From: Pterobdella sp. o SKG-2022
Lineage: Eukaryota; Annelida; Clitellata; Hirudinida; Piscicolidae
Length of the DNA: 64,000 bases
Assembly: GCA_964035795.1 (NCBI GenBank)
Contig: OZ038326.1
Span: 3,255,259-3,319,258, forward strand
Direction: 5' to 3'
The notes beneath the pieces were generated by a model, which saw only the letters and a program-made list of their open reading frames with translations, was not told where the DNA came from and ran no database searches. Positions 1-44,800 of the stretch are shown here, piece after piece (within the stretch, counting starts at the first letter, position 1; each line of letters starts with the position of its first letter). Position numbers and translations under genes: made by a program.

Positions 1-118
1 GTAAAGGGTCAGTTTTTTATTCGTTTGTTCGCTAAATCTGGAAAAAAATTCAAATTTTTTTGCCTTTTTGCTTTAACTAATGAATGAACTGATTTTTTAT
101 TAAAACTTTAAAAAAAAG

Positions 119-33409
<33,291 letters not shown>

Positions 33410-33677
33410 GGTGTTTTAGTGAAGTGCACTGTGGCGTGTGGGCGGTTAATTAGATGGTTTGATTGAGTTGGTGTTTGCAATGAGTTTTTTTTTGTGATTT
33501 TCTCATTACTCATCATAGCACTTCTAATGTTTTTTTTTGGTTTCAGAATTCATTGTTACCATAAAACTTCAATATTGCTTGGCTTAGATATTGTCATTTA
33601 TCGATCGACTAGAACTTTTTTTCGAACAGTAGAAATCATAGCGATTCAAAATGATAATGACCTCTAGCTTCTTAAAG

Positions 33678-33683
33678 TTTTAT
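33678..33683 (-). terminator. Candidate poly(A) signal of MRPS35
   Basis: TTTATT on the plus strand reads AATAAA on the minus strand, 168 bp downstream of the MRPS35 stop. It lies within the presumed dynein 3' untranslated region. Confidence 0.4.
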
Positions 33684-33793
33684 TATTTCGTTGCCATTAG
33701 CCATTTAAAGCTTCGCTTCTTTTGATGAAAAATTAGTTAATGTTATCTAATTAAAATATACTCAATTTTATCACGAAAATTAAAGTTTTTTCA

Positions 33794-33799
33794 AATAAA
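33794..33799 (+). terminator. Candidate poly(A) signal of dynein
   Basis: A canonical AATAAA about 385 bp after the dynein stop codon, inside an A/T-rich stretch. It is the first clear hexamer seen on this strand after the stop. Not experimentally supported. Confidence 0.45.
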
Positions 33800-33850
33800 G
33801 TCTAAACATTATTTTTTTTTTTCAAAACATGAAAATGATTATACATTTGA

Positions 33851-36800
33851 TCATGGGATGAATAAAGAGTAGAGAGATTTTACTGAGTTCTTGTAATCTC
33901 CCACCAAATTCAAATCCTCTTTTCCATTCACTAGATTCTCCACACACTTGCCGTACTTCTCCACTACTTCTGGCGACGTTTTTTCACTAGATTTTTTCTC
34001 ATCTTTTTTTGGCGTTTCTTCAAAACGAGTTTCTATTAATTTCATGAATGACTCAACGTTGACACGTGATTTGTTTAGTGACCAATCATATTTGACCATG
34101 TCACTCAGTTCTTTTGTCTTTTCCCATTCATGTTCTTTCTGTTCATGAGATGATAACAATGTTGGAAAGTATGATGAGGCATTTACCAGCAAAATTTTGT
34201 TTTTATAATAACGATGCTAAATATGGATAAGCTTCAAATAAAATGAGGTTTCTGAACCCAGTACCGATTCATATAAGAAATATAATGAAAAAATAGAATA
34301 TATAAAGACCTGGGATTCTTTGTAAAGAACTGAGAGAAGGAACTTGATATAGTCAAAGTTTTGTTGTTTGGTGGGGCATCTGGTGATGTGTTATTCTTTA
34401 AATTTTTTGAATGGAATCCAATAGTCTTAAACTCAATAGATCAAAAACTGAAGCTATATGGTTTTCTTCTTTGAGAAAAGTGAACAAGTTACCAACCAAA
34501 CAGATAAGGATACTGGATACTTTCATATCACTTTCAGAAAGTGTCAAAAGCCTGGGTGTTTTCATGGATAGAGACTTGAGCATGAACTCACATATACGTA
34601 AGATGTTGCAAGCAGGCTTCTCAGCTCTCAGGCAAATAAGGTCCATTAAGAAGTGTCTTTCTTATGGATTGTTAAAGACCCCTGCTGTTGCTTTGATTCT
34701 GAGCAGAATAGATTATTGCAACACATTCTTAGCTGGGTTACCTGAAAAGCAGCTGTGTAGAGTCCAGTCTCTTATCTACAGCCAGATTAATTACAGGCAC
34801 AAGGAAGTTTGACTATATAACTCCAGTTTTGAAAAAGTTGCATTGGCTCAAAGTTAGGGATAGGGTAGTTTATAAAATATTATTACTTATATTTAAATGT
34901 AGGCTAAGATCTGGTCCAAAATACATATCGGAAAGACTCATACCTATCTCTGAAATACCTGAAAGGCGAAAGCTTAGCTCTTCGGACTCAACCAATTTAT
35001 ACGTCCCTAAGTCCAAAATGTCTAGTATTGGGAAGCGTGGGTTTGAGGTTGAAGGCCCAAGTTTGTGGAACAGCTTGCCAGAAGGCTTAAGAAGGGTTAG
35101 TAAAGTGAAGGACTTTGGAAAGAGGCTAAAAACTAGTTTTTTTTAAAAATATTAAGCTGTTATAACTTATTATTATAATAGAATATTTTACAAATATCAA
35201 GTGATCTTGAAACTCTCTGGGTTAAACATCACTATAATGAACCTCATAAATTATTATTAATTATTATTATTATTATTCTATAATAAGGGTTTTCAAAAGA
35301 AAATTAATTACTTTTCTGATTTTCCTAAGAACTTCTTGATTATGAAAAATTTTGGACCACAAATACCAAAAACGATTCAACATCAGAGTAACTTCTAATG
35401 ACATAACCTCAAGTATTATCCTCTAATCATGAACAACTAACTTGCCACTAGTGATGATGAGGTCATTTTTGTATTTGACACAGAACCTTGAAGTCAACCT
35501 CATCAACTTCTCCCTTTCCACTTCTGTCAACTTCAACTTTCTTGTATCCAACTGGTTAAATTATTTGCCTTGATTATTAATTGATAAAATATTGGATTTA
35601 ATTGAAACAAAATATTTAATCTTTTTAAATCAGACCAAAAATTTATTAAAACTAAAATGCATATTCAAGTTAAATAATAAAAAATATAAATTAAGAAATT
35701 AAAACAAGCATGCACGAACAGTGACAGAGACAAATCTAGCTCGCTCATCCTTGACAGCAGGAGCATCCCTCACATAATCGTAATGAGTCAGTTGCATGTA
35801 TTTGTCCTCCTTCAAGTCTTTTGGCCATTTTGTACATAACTCTGTAAGGGATAGATGATGGTAAGAATAGATGAGTGGTTAGATGAATGAATGGTAGTGA
35901 TGGGAAAATTGGTGATGTTCTTGTATGACTATAAGTTTCATTTATAATTCATGAATCTTCTAACAACATTTTGAAAAATTAAAACAAACTTTTGAGCTGC
36001 TTGCAATGGTTTTTTACATGGTGGGTGGTGAGATGCAAAAAGTTTGGGATTTTCATCAACTCAGTGTTTGCATATTTTCCTGGCACCACTCCATCATTTT
36101 CTGTCGCTTCAATGAGACCCATTCGAACAGGCAAAGGTGAAACAGAATAGTTGAAAGATTTTGCTGTAGGCCATACGTCTACCCATTTTCCCCCATCATT
36201 CAACCGCTTGTATCGAAGTTCCGACTGTTGATTTCTAACCCTTCTTGTCTCTTTTTTTTTCTCTTCAACTTTTGTGTGTCCAGGAATGACCAACACTCGA
36301 TACGACCCTGCTTCTCTGACGACTTTATACTGTGAAACAAAACAGCTCCCATTTTTCAAAAATAAACTTTTGAACATAATGGTTTAAAGTTTATTTTGCT
36401 ATTTAAAATTTATCATCAATTTTTTGATATTATAAACAAATTTGAATTCAATATATCCAAAGACGATATTAAAGGTATTACAGGCTTTTTTGACTGAAAG
36501 TGAATTTAAACACAATTAATGTAACTAATTTCATCATTTAAAATCCTCTCAACTGTAACAAAACTAGATCAGTTTTTAAATACCATTGTTTTTGACTAAG
36601 GTAAAAACACATTAATCACCGCATTATGTTTAGTTCTACTGCCACAAACCTGGAAACGTGTTGACCCGATCAGTTATAAACAGGTTTTTTCTCTACATTT
36701 TGTACTAGGACGCCAATGTTGTTTTATCTACATACCGATGCTTTACAATACTTTTAGTCTTACTTTCTACTGAAAAAATAGGCCCTAAACACAAGCAAAA

Positions 36801-37053
36801 AATAAGAAAATAACACTCCCAATTAAAAATTTTCTGTAGAGATGAGAACAAAAGATTAAGCTGACGAACTAGTTGCATAAAACTAAAATTAATAATGAAA
36901 TAGAATTAAGACCGATCCCTTAACTCTTGAATTATACACCTTGTTATAGTTGGTTTCAAGAACCTTGAAGGCGTCAAGAAGTGGATTCAAAGGTTTATTT
37001 GTTGGCAACGTAGGTGAAACTAAAGACGATGATGAAGATGAACTCACATGCAT
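33851..37053 (-). CDS. MRPS35: Small ribosomal subunit protein mS35, mitochondrial (MRPS35)
   Basis: A protein of the mitochondrial small ribosomal subunit, imported to the matrix. Minus-strand exons in order: 37053-36940 (tentative first exon), 36329-35990, 35841-35720, 35551-35442, 34379-34310, 34138-33851 (TGA stop). Joined, they give 347 codons; the human protein has 323. Diagnostic matches are WVDVWPTAKSFN, PLPVRMG and ELMKIPNFLHLT in exon 2, YDYVRDAPAVKDERAR in exon 3, CPTKQQNFDYIKFLLSVLYK in the 70-nt exon 5, and EWEKTKELSDM in the last exon. Phases agree at all five junctions. The first exon is weakest: its ATG at 37053-37051 gives a Ser-rich, Pro-containing start without a clear mitochondrial presequence, so an additional upstream exon is possible. 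The intron between exons 4 and 5 contains a LINE fragment. Confidence 0.85.
34395..35285 (+). mobile_element. 5'-truncated, frameshifted non-LTR retrotransposon (L2/CR1-like LINE)
   Basis: The plus strand encodes the C-terminal part of a reverse transcriptase ORF: SNSLKLNRSKTEAIWFSS from about 34414, then LILSRIDYCNTFLAGLPEKQ, then after a frame change near 34770-34790 ARLITGTRKFDYITPVLKKL and GPSLWNSLPEGLRR, ending at a stop at 35144-35146. The order SLKLN..KTE, DYCN, LHWL, LWNSLP is typical of L2/CR1/Jockey-type elements. Everything upstream of the late RT region is missing, as expected of 5' truncation. A short 3' tail ends in imperfect TTA repeats up to about 35285. The element lies in the intron between MRPS35 exons 4 and 5, antisense to that gene. 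It cannot encode a functional protein. Confidence 0.85.
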
Positions 37054-37410
37054 ACGCACATATGTTTAGATAACAGACACATGTGAAATTGCCTTAGAAT
37101 AGTATTCATCACTTGATGAAAAATGCTCGAAGATGATTGGTTGATGTGTAGTCATGACCAAACGCTTAGCGATCGGATAATAATATTATTTACAAATGAT
37201 TGGCCACATTAAACAAAACATGAACTACCTCAACACGAGTTTGGATCAAATATTATAATAAAATGTTATTAAAAGTTTCAATAAATAAAAACAATAGTAA
37301 TAATAAAACAATAATAATATTCCGCGCATTACTTAATCACATAGAGCGAAACACAAGAAGCACAACCAAGGCAACTATGTTGATTTAGAACACGAACACA
37401 CGAACACACG

Positions 37411-37519
<109 letters not shown>

Positions 37520-37586
37520 CGCCTCCATCACCAAGAAAATAACTCACTAATGAAAGTATTAATGTTCTTACTGTAGCGATACTTAC

Positions 37587-37725
37587 AACCAATGGAGTCA
37601 GCATACCATCCATCAAATCAACCCCACTGCTACTAATGCCGTTGAAATCACAACCTAACGTTGCAAGACCGTTATAAAAGCAGTGATAACAAGAAATCAT
37701 GCCATCGATACAGTCCGTACAACTG
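37587..37725 (-). other. Possible orphan coding exon, Cys-rich
   Basis: On the minus strand an open stretch of 139 nt is bounded by a TAG acceptor and a consensus GTAAGT donor (37586-37581). It would encode a peptide with five Cys, including CTDC and SCYHCF, followed by a Gly- and Asp-containing segment. Phase is 1 at the start and 0 at the end. I do not recognise it, and no partner exons were found nearby. It could be a 5' exon of MRPS35, an unrelated small gene, or chance. Confidence 0.2.
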
Positions 37726-38039
37726 CTATTGAAGAAGTATGCTATTCAGTGATATATATCGCTTCAATGCATTGATACTGCAGTGTGGATACAATAGATA
37801 CATTTTTATATATAGATATATATACCAATACTATCATTATCGTTAATTATATGAATCATAAAGTACACATACACACACACATACATATTAACATCACTAC
37901 TAAATATATGCGTTGTAGAGCGCGCACACACACACACTTATTATTATTAATGAATACATATGCATTGAAAGGGGTGTACTATGCAACACATATGAGGCAC
38001 TGAAGAAGAAAAGGTTGGACTGGCTGATTCAAGTGGGAG

Positions 38040-38180
38040 AAACAATTATTATTGTTACTATTGATATTATGTCGATATTATTATAGTTATTATTGATATT
38101 ATTATTGTCATTATTGATATTATTATGGCTATTATTGATATTATTATTATTATTATTATTGATATTATTATCACTTTTTT
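38040..38180. repeat. Imperfect ATTATTGATATT-type tandem repeat
   Basis: Five to six degenerate copies built from ATTATTGATATTATT with single variant triplets between them (GTC, GGC, GTT). It is minisatellite-like with no coding signal. Confidence 0.7.
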
Positions 38181-38443
38181 TGTAGATGGGTGAATAATTT
38201 AGGAGTAAATGGAGGACGGTCGCAAAGAAATAGTATTAATTATAGTAGTATAAATGAATGGAAATAAGGAAAATTATAAAAATAACAATGAATCGATAAT
38301 GACAATGATATAAATAAATGCAAAAAAACAAATTATAATAATAAATATTGGTTAATATCAGATTAAAATAATCATTTAAATACAATCGGAAAATTAATTT
38401 AATAGAATTGCGGGCAGTTAAATAGGTAGATAAATGAATAGGT

Positions 38444-38484
<41 letters not shown>
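38444..38484. repeat. GATA microsatellite
   Basis: About ten GATA/TAGA units in the intergenic spacer. Confidence 0.9.
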
Positions 38485-38819
38485 AAGGTAGATAGAGCTA
38501 AATAGATGGATGAGAAATAAATATAGGCACTATGACAAGCGTGTGTGCGTGAAGATGATGGTGATGATAGTCTAATTAAATTAGAGCATTCGCATTATAC
38601 ACATGTCAATAATAATAATTTTAACAAAAATAATAATAATAATACAATAATGAAGATAAAAGAATTCCATTTAAAACATCAAGAGAGACAAACACAAGTA
38701 ACAAGAAGATAAACTAATGTGTATTATGAAAATAAAAAAAGCAATAATAATAATAATAATAAAATAATAAAAACAAAATACATGTATCAGAAAGTAACAT
38801 TGCCCAAAATACTTAATCA

Positions 38820-41800
38820 TTAATGTTTTTTAGCGGGACCCCAAGAGGTGGCAAAGACGCCAGCCTCGGTGGCGGCGGCAGGCTCAGCCAGATTGGGGAA
38901 ATCTACGATGCTCTCTTGACTCCATGGGGCGTCTCTGACGATGAAACCTCTGGGGTCGTTGTGATGGTTGACGTGGTTGTTGTGTTGTTGTTGGTGGTTG
39001 GGCATGAAACTGTTGATGGTCGGGATGCTAGGTCTGCTTTCCTCCCGCATCAAAAAGTCCTCCAACTGATTAATAGTGAGGTCGTCAATGGTGACTCTTG
39101 TGTGCTATTGATTCACATCCACACACACAACATACGCATATCAATCAATCGAATCTTTTATAACTGGTATTTTCTTTACGGAAAAAAAGCTTATATAAAA
39201 AACTAAAGTTTTCCATTTCTTTTATCTTTCTCCCTCATAAAGCACTTAGAAACACTAGAACTAGAAACAACCTCTAACACAACACAACCACCACCTCCCT
39301 AACTTACAAATTCATCTTCCAAGGCAAATAGTTCATCCCTACAGCTGAGCACATCTTCCTCTTGTCCCGTTATCACCACCAACTCAGGTTGCTCTGGCTG
39401 CTTGGCTAGTCTTATGTCCACTTTGTACGTCTCCATCAGCTGTTTTTGAGTGTAGAAATGTTTGCGGATGTGTGAGTACAGGTATGTGAATGTGTGTGAG
39501 TAGATACTTGTATTGATGTTTAGTGCGTGAATGGGTGTCTGTGCAGTTTTCGATAAAAAGAATTATAAAAAAAAACAAAAACAACAATAATGGTGAAAAT
39601 ACAAATGTTGGAAAGCAACAATAACAGTGATAATAAGATGAGAAGCAACAACAACAATAATAATGGGAAATGTTGAGAGCAAGAACAGTGATAACAGTGC
39701 ACAACCTTGTTGATACTGGCCCCCTTGCGCCCGATGATCCTCCTGTGCACTCGAGGATCTATGCTCACCTCCTCACTGTATAAGCTCTCCTGTCACCACA
39801 AGTTATAATAATGATATTAATAATAAGATGAATAATATAAATAATAATAAAATGAATAATAATGAAAATAAACAAGAGCTCAAAAAACTTTTGTGTTGGA
39901 AAGAAAATAACAATTATTTAATAGTAATTTTGTAAAAAGTTTTTAATTAGAATAAAAAATTAAAAAATTTACATGAAATAGCGAAAAAACGAAAAAAAAA
40001 AACAAAACGATGGGACGCACCATCTGCGAGACTTTCTCCAAGATAGCGTCCTTAGCTTCATTGGCGTTTTTTTCATACCCCCTGATCACAATGACATCAC
40101 CACTATCATCATCACCTACTCCATTCTGCACCGCTTTCTCGGGGAACTTGATATTGACGTCGAACTGATCCTTGATGGCATTGATACTGGCCCCTTTCTT
40201 GCCGATCAGCATGGTGTGGTACTTGCGGGGTACAGACACTTCCAATGTGAAGTTCTTCAGCTCCTTTGAGGAGGGAGGGTTATTTATGCACCTTTTTGTT
40301 TCCGATAGTTTGGAATATCAATATCAATACAGCCACAAACCAGTGGATATAACTATGAAAACTCAAAGATATACCACCCATCAGAAAATCAATATGAATA
40401 AATAATAACCTCTCCACCCCTCCTTTTTTCTCATCTAATAATAACACTTTTTACTTGCCACACCCATCTTTAACAACCTCCCCCACACCCACCCAACATA
40501 CCCGATCCTTCTTCTCTTCCTCAATACTCTTGATCTTCTTCTCCAATTCCTCCTTCACAGCACTGAGAGCAGATGGAGGTCCACTAATCTTGATCCAGTC
40601 CTTTTTATCCACCTGAGGGGGCACCATCAGGTTCACTCTGTAGTCATCTTGGATCTGTGTGAGAGTGTAAAGTTTTATTAATTCTAATTTGCTGACGATA
40701 AAAAAAGATAGAAATATGGCGTCATATAAATAAAAAAAAGAAAATAATATAAAATCAAACATTCACAAAAAAACAGCTACAAGCAAACAAACAGCAAGAC
40801 ATACCTGTCTGATGAAAGCCCCCTTTTGACCAATGATCTGCCCGTGGAATTCATGTGGGATCTTGATCTCTTCTACCACAGGCACCAATTCCTGAACAAG
40901 AATGGTGGTGGTTTTTTAATAGGACTAGTTGCTTTACTTGGTTTATTTGAACTGGTATTGCTATAATGGTGTGTTGTTATCATGCTTTGAATTTCTATTT
41001 TAACGAAAAAATGACAGAACTAAATAGCACACCCGCTAACGAACGCCCCCTTTCCCTCCAACCACTACAACACCCATAAGCCTCCACAAACCACCACTAC
41101 AACCCCACAAACCATCATAGCTTCTTTAGCAGCCTCACAATTCTCAGGAAGACCTGAAACCACAATGACATCACATGGCTTTGTTTCTTCTTCATTCTCT
41201 ACTCCACCATTGGGAACTTTTCCTACTGCAATGTTGTGAAATGTTGTGATGATGGCGATAGATTGTAGAGGTTTTGTTGTTTATGTGAATAATTAATGTA
41301 GATGGTAAACTAGAAAAACCTTGAAACTATAACCAATAAAACAATTCACCCCCAACACCAAGCCCTCACCATCACCAAACCCTCACCGAAAGCTCTTTCA
41401 GGCAGTTTGATATTGACATTATGTTGTTTAGTAATCTCTTGAATCTTGAACCCCCTAGAGCCCATGATCTGACCATGGTACTTCTGAGGGATCACCACTT
41501 CGATCGTTATCTGGTTCTCCTGTGAGTGTGTGTGGATGTACGTATGTGTGTCAGTAATTATACAGGATTGGGCATTGTTGCATCGAATACTCATAAATTT
41601 TGTGTGTTTCATAGATTTATACATCTGTATTTATATTATATATTCTTGTTTATGAATATATAAAAAAAAATTACTTGACTACTTGCTTAAAAACATACAA
41701 ACGACACGAACCAGGTCTGACACTTCCTTCAGAAGACTCTTCTTACCAGCCTCCACACACTCCTTGGCGCCCTTGAGCACCACAGTAGAGCTGTTGGAAC

Positions 41801-44800
41801 CAGGCTTTGGGAAGGACATTGATATGCCCCCACAGTTTTCAGATATCCTATTCACTAACTGTTGTTGTGGTTTTAGTGTTAGTCTGGCATTTTGCCCTTA
41901 TGTATGGCTCTGAATTACAGAAGGTTTCAAGAAACATGCAAGAAACAGCCATTATTGCTGATTTTGAGCCGAAAAAACTTGTCCCTAACATCAAAACACA
42001 TTGAACTATACCCTTCCACATCACATTACCACACCTTACCACCAACCTCAGCCCTTCGGGCGATGAAGTGTTTGTGGTGTTTAGGATCAATCTCAACACT
42101 CGATTCCACAGTGTTTTCCAACTCAGCAATGCGAGCTTCCAACTCTACCTTGGCTTTCTCCACTGCATCCTTGCGTCCTATGATCGTTATCAAGTCCGGG
42201 TTGGCATCCTGTGTAATGGTTGGGTGTGGTTCAAGTATTGGAAGAATCCAGATATCATTCTTAGCATAGAACAAACAAAAAAATGATGATGATGAATAGA
42301 AAAATATAATTAATAGTTAGCTTGAAACAAGCACAAAACAATAATGGTGTTGATAAAGAGACATAAATAATAGTCAACCTTAGGACTAGCAAAAGCCAAT
42401 CTGACGTCCAATTGCTGCTTAAGTTTATTTATAGAAGCCCCTCCCGCTCCAATCAGGAAGCCGTGGATTATTGATTTGGCACTGACTTCGACTGTATGAG
42501 ACATCTCCAACTGTGTTTGTGAATGTGAAGATTGAGTTATGCACATGTTTATATGCGCATTCTATATATTTGTCAGACCTAAACGTTCAAGGCGTGGGTA
42601 TCATATATGTTGTACAAAAAAACATGAGCATCTTATGCACGTAACTATAATGAATGATATAAAAAAGTTAAATGATATACAAGTACCACCTTTTCATCAG
42701 CCATCTTCTTGAGCAGCTTGACAGCCTTGTCAACTTCCTCCTTGGGCCCAGTAACAAAGACCTGATGATGAGATTAAGCTATATAATATATCTTGACAAG
42801 AAAAGAGGGCTCTGGACTGAATGATGATCTCAACCTATCCTCAAACAACCACATACAAAATGCCTACACCCAACCTCTCTCACAAACACCCTCAAAACAC
42901 CCCCACCTCTCACCTTATCACTCTTAACGTTTTCATTGGGAAACCTGATAAGCACACCACCACACTCCTCAGATATGGATTTGATCAGCTTGCCTTTAGT
43001 GCCGATCAGCCTCTGATGCAGTTGTTGTGGGATATCAATGGTGAGTTCCTTGATATTCGCCTGGGTTGGTGGTGTCATCTATATATTTATAAGTATATTT
43101 GAAGATGTAGGTTACGTTTGGTAAAAGCTTAGTACTAGTGTTGAAGTTTAAAAAACACCAAAAACTAAAGAAAAAATCCCAACGCACCATCTCAGTCTGT
43201 ATCTTCATGATCATCTCTTTGGCCTTCTCCACATTCTCTTTCTTACCAATCACCACAATGACATCACTCGAGGCATTCTCTCGTGGTAGCTCGATTTTTG
43301 TGTCTGTCTCTTCACGAATCTGTGTGCGCGTGTATGAATATATGATGTGCGTTTGTGTGATTCTTTTTTCGAAAAGCAAAAAACATGTCCTAACACACAC
43401 CTTCTTAATTTTAGACCCTCCTTTTCCAATAATGTTCCTATGAAAATCTTTGAAGACACGAACCTCACCTTTGTAGTTGTTGGCTGCCTGTGATGTCAGG
43501 TTGTGATAAATTAATGTGACATTAAAATATAAAATTCAAAAAAAAAATTAAGTATTAAAATAACGAGAAACTATATAAAAAAAAGAAAGTTGAATAATGA
43601 AATGACAAATTATTTTGGAACAACATTGCCTACATCATCAAGTAAAGCATACAAACACTACCATCTCAAAGAAAAATTAAAAACAACAAAAAACCAAACA
43701 GACAAACAAGCACATAGACACATACTGCTTCAGAGGCAAGCTTCTTGAGATAGTCATAGCATTTGTCCACCATGTCCTTCTGTCCTCTCAACTGCACCAC
43801 ATCACTTTGCTTGCTAGCTTCGGGGAATGATATCTGCACCTAAAGGTGGCGTGGTGGGCACGTTGAGGGATGTTTTGAAGCAGAATTTGAAAAAACCATT
43901 AAAAAAATACTATAATAGCTCAAAAAAGGCATTATGCAAACCAAAGCATAAACCACTTCAAACCACTATTAGCCCACAAAACCCCCCCATAATCACCCTC
44001 AAATCACCACACACCTGGTCATACTTATCCCTAATCTCTTTGATTCGAGCTCCTTGAGCTCCAATGATCAGCTTGTGCAAGTTAAAGTCGATCAAAATGT
44101 CTCGGGTCTTCTCATTCTCCTGTAGTGGTAAGTGTGGTTGGTTGGATGATTCAATTAGTAAGTTAAGTATAAGCTTCTATGTAAAGAAAAATATACTAAA
44201 TAGTTAACAATAAAAACACACACACACACACACAAACTCCATCTCCCCTCCAACAAACCAGCTTCTTGACGAGTTGCAAAAGTTCCTCTTTGACCTTAGA
44301 CACCTCTGATGGGGCACCCTCCACCTTCACCATGGAGGGGTTGGCAGAGTTCTCTGGGGGCATTTTTACCGTCACTCCTGTGCCTCTTTGAATTCGCATC
44401 ACTGATGGATGGGTGAAGAAGTGATTGTATGCATGGATGGGTGAAGAAGTGGTTAGATGAATAGATGGTTACATTATCTTGAAGTTATAAGATTTAAACA
44501 TAAACACGACATAATGACTAACAGTTGGATCTGTTCTTGCCGATGATGCTCTTGTGGTGCTTTGGGTCAATATCCAGCACCACATATGCCTTTGTAACCA
44601 GCTGGTGGAGGTGTTTATAATCATTAATAACATCATAACAAAATCAACACACAAACTCTACATTACCACATACTATTCCACTAAAAAGTAGTTACATCCC
44701 AACTCACAAAAACGTTTTTTTACCTTCATTTTTTTCTCAAAAACCCTACCTTTTCTTTACTACCCCTCAAGCAACATCAACCACAAAACACTGACCCAAC

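Larger units (their letters stand above)
33410..33850. other. Convergent 3'-UTR region between dynein and MRPS35
   Basis: This AT-rich stretch between two stop codons contains no coding signal that I can see. A plus-strand AATAAA at 33794-33799 could serve dynein. A TTTATT at 33678-33683 (AATAAA on the minus strand) could serve MRPS35. If both are used the two 3' untranslated regions overlap by more than 100 bp. Confidence 0.6.

Noticed and set aside
34411..34812. An intact retrotransposon gene
   Set aside because: The copy is 5'-truncated and changes frame near 34770-34790, so it is a dead fragment.
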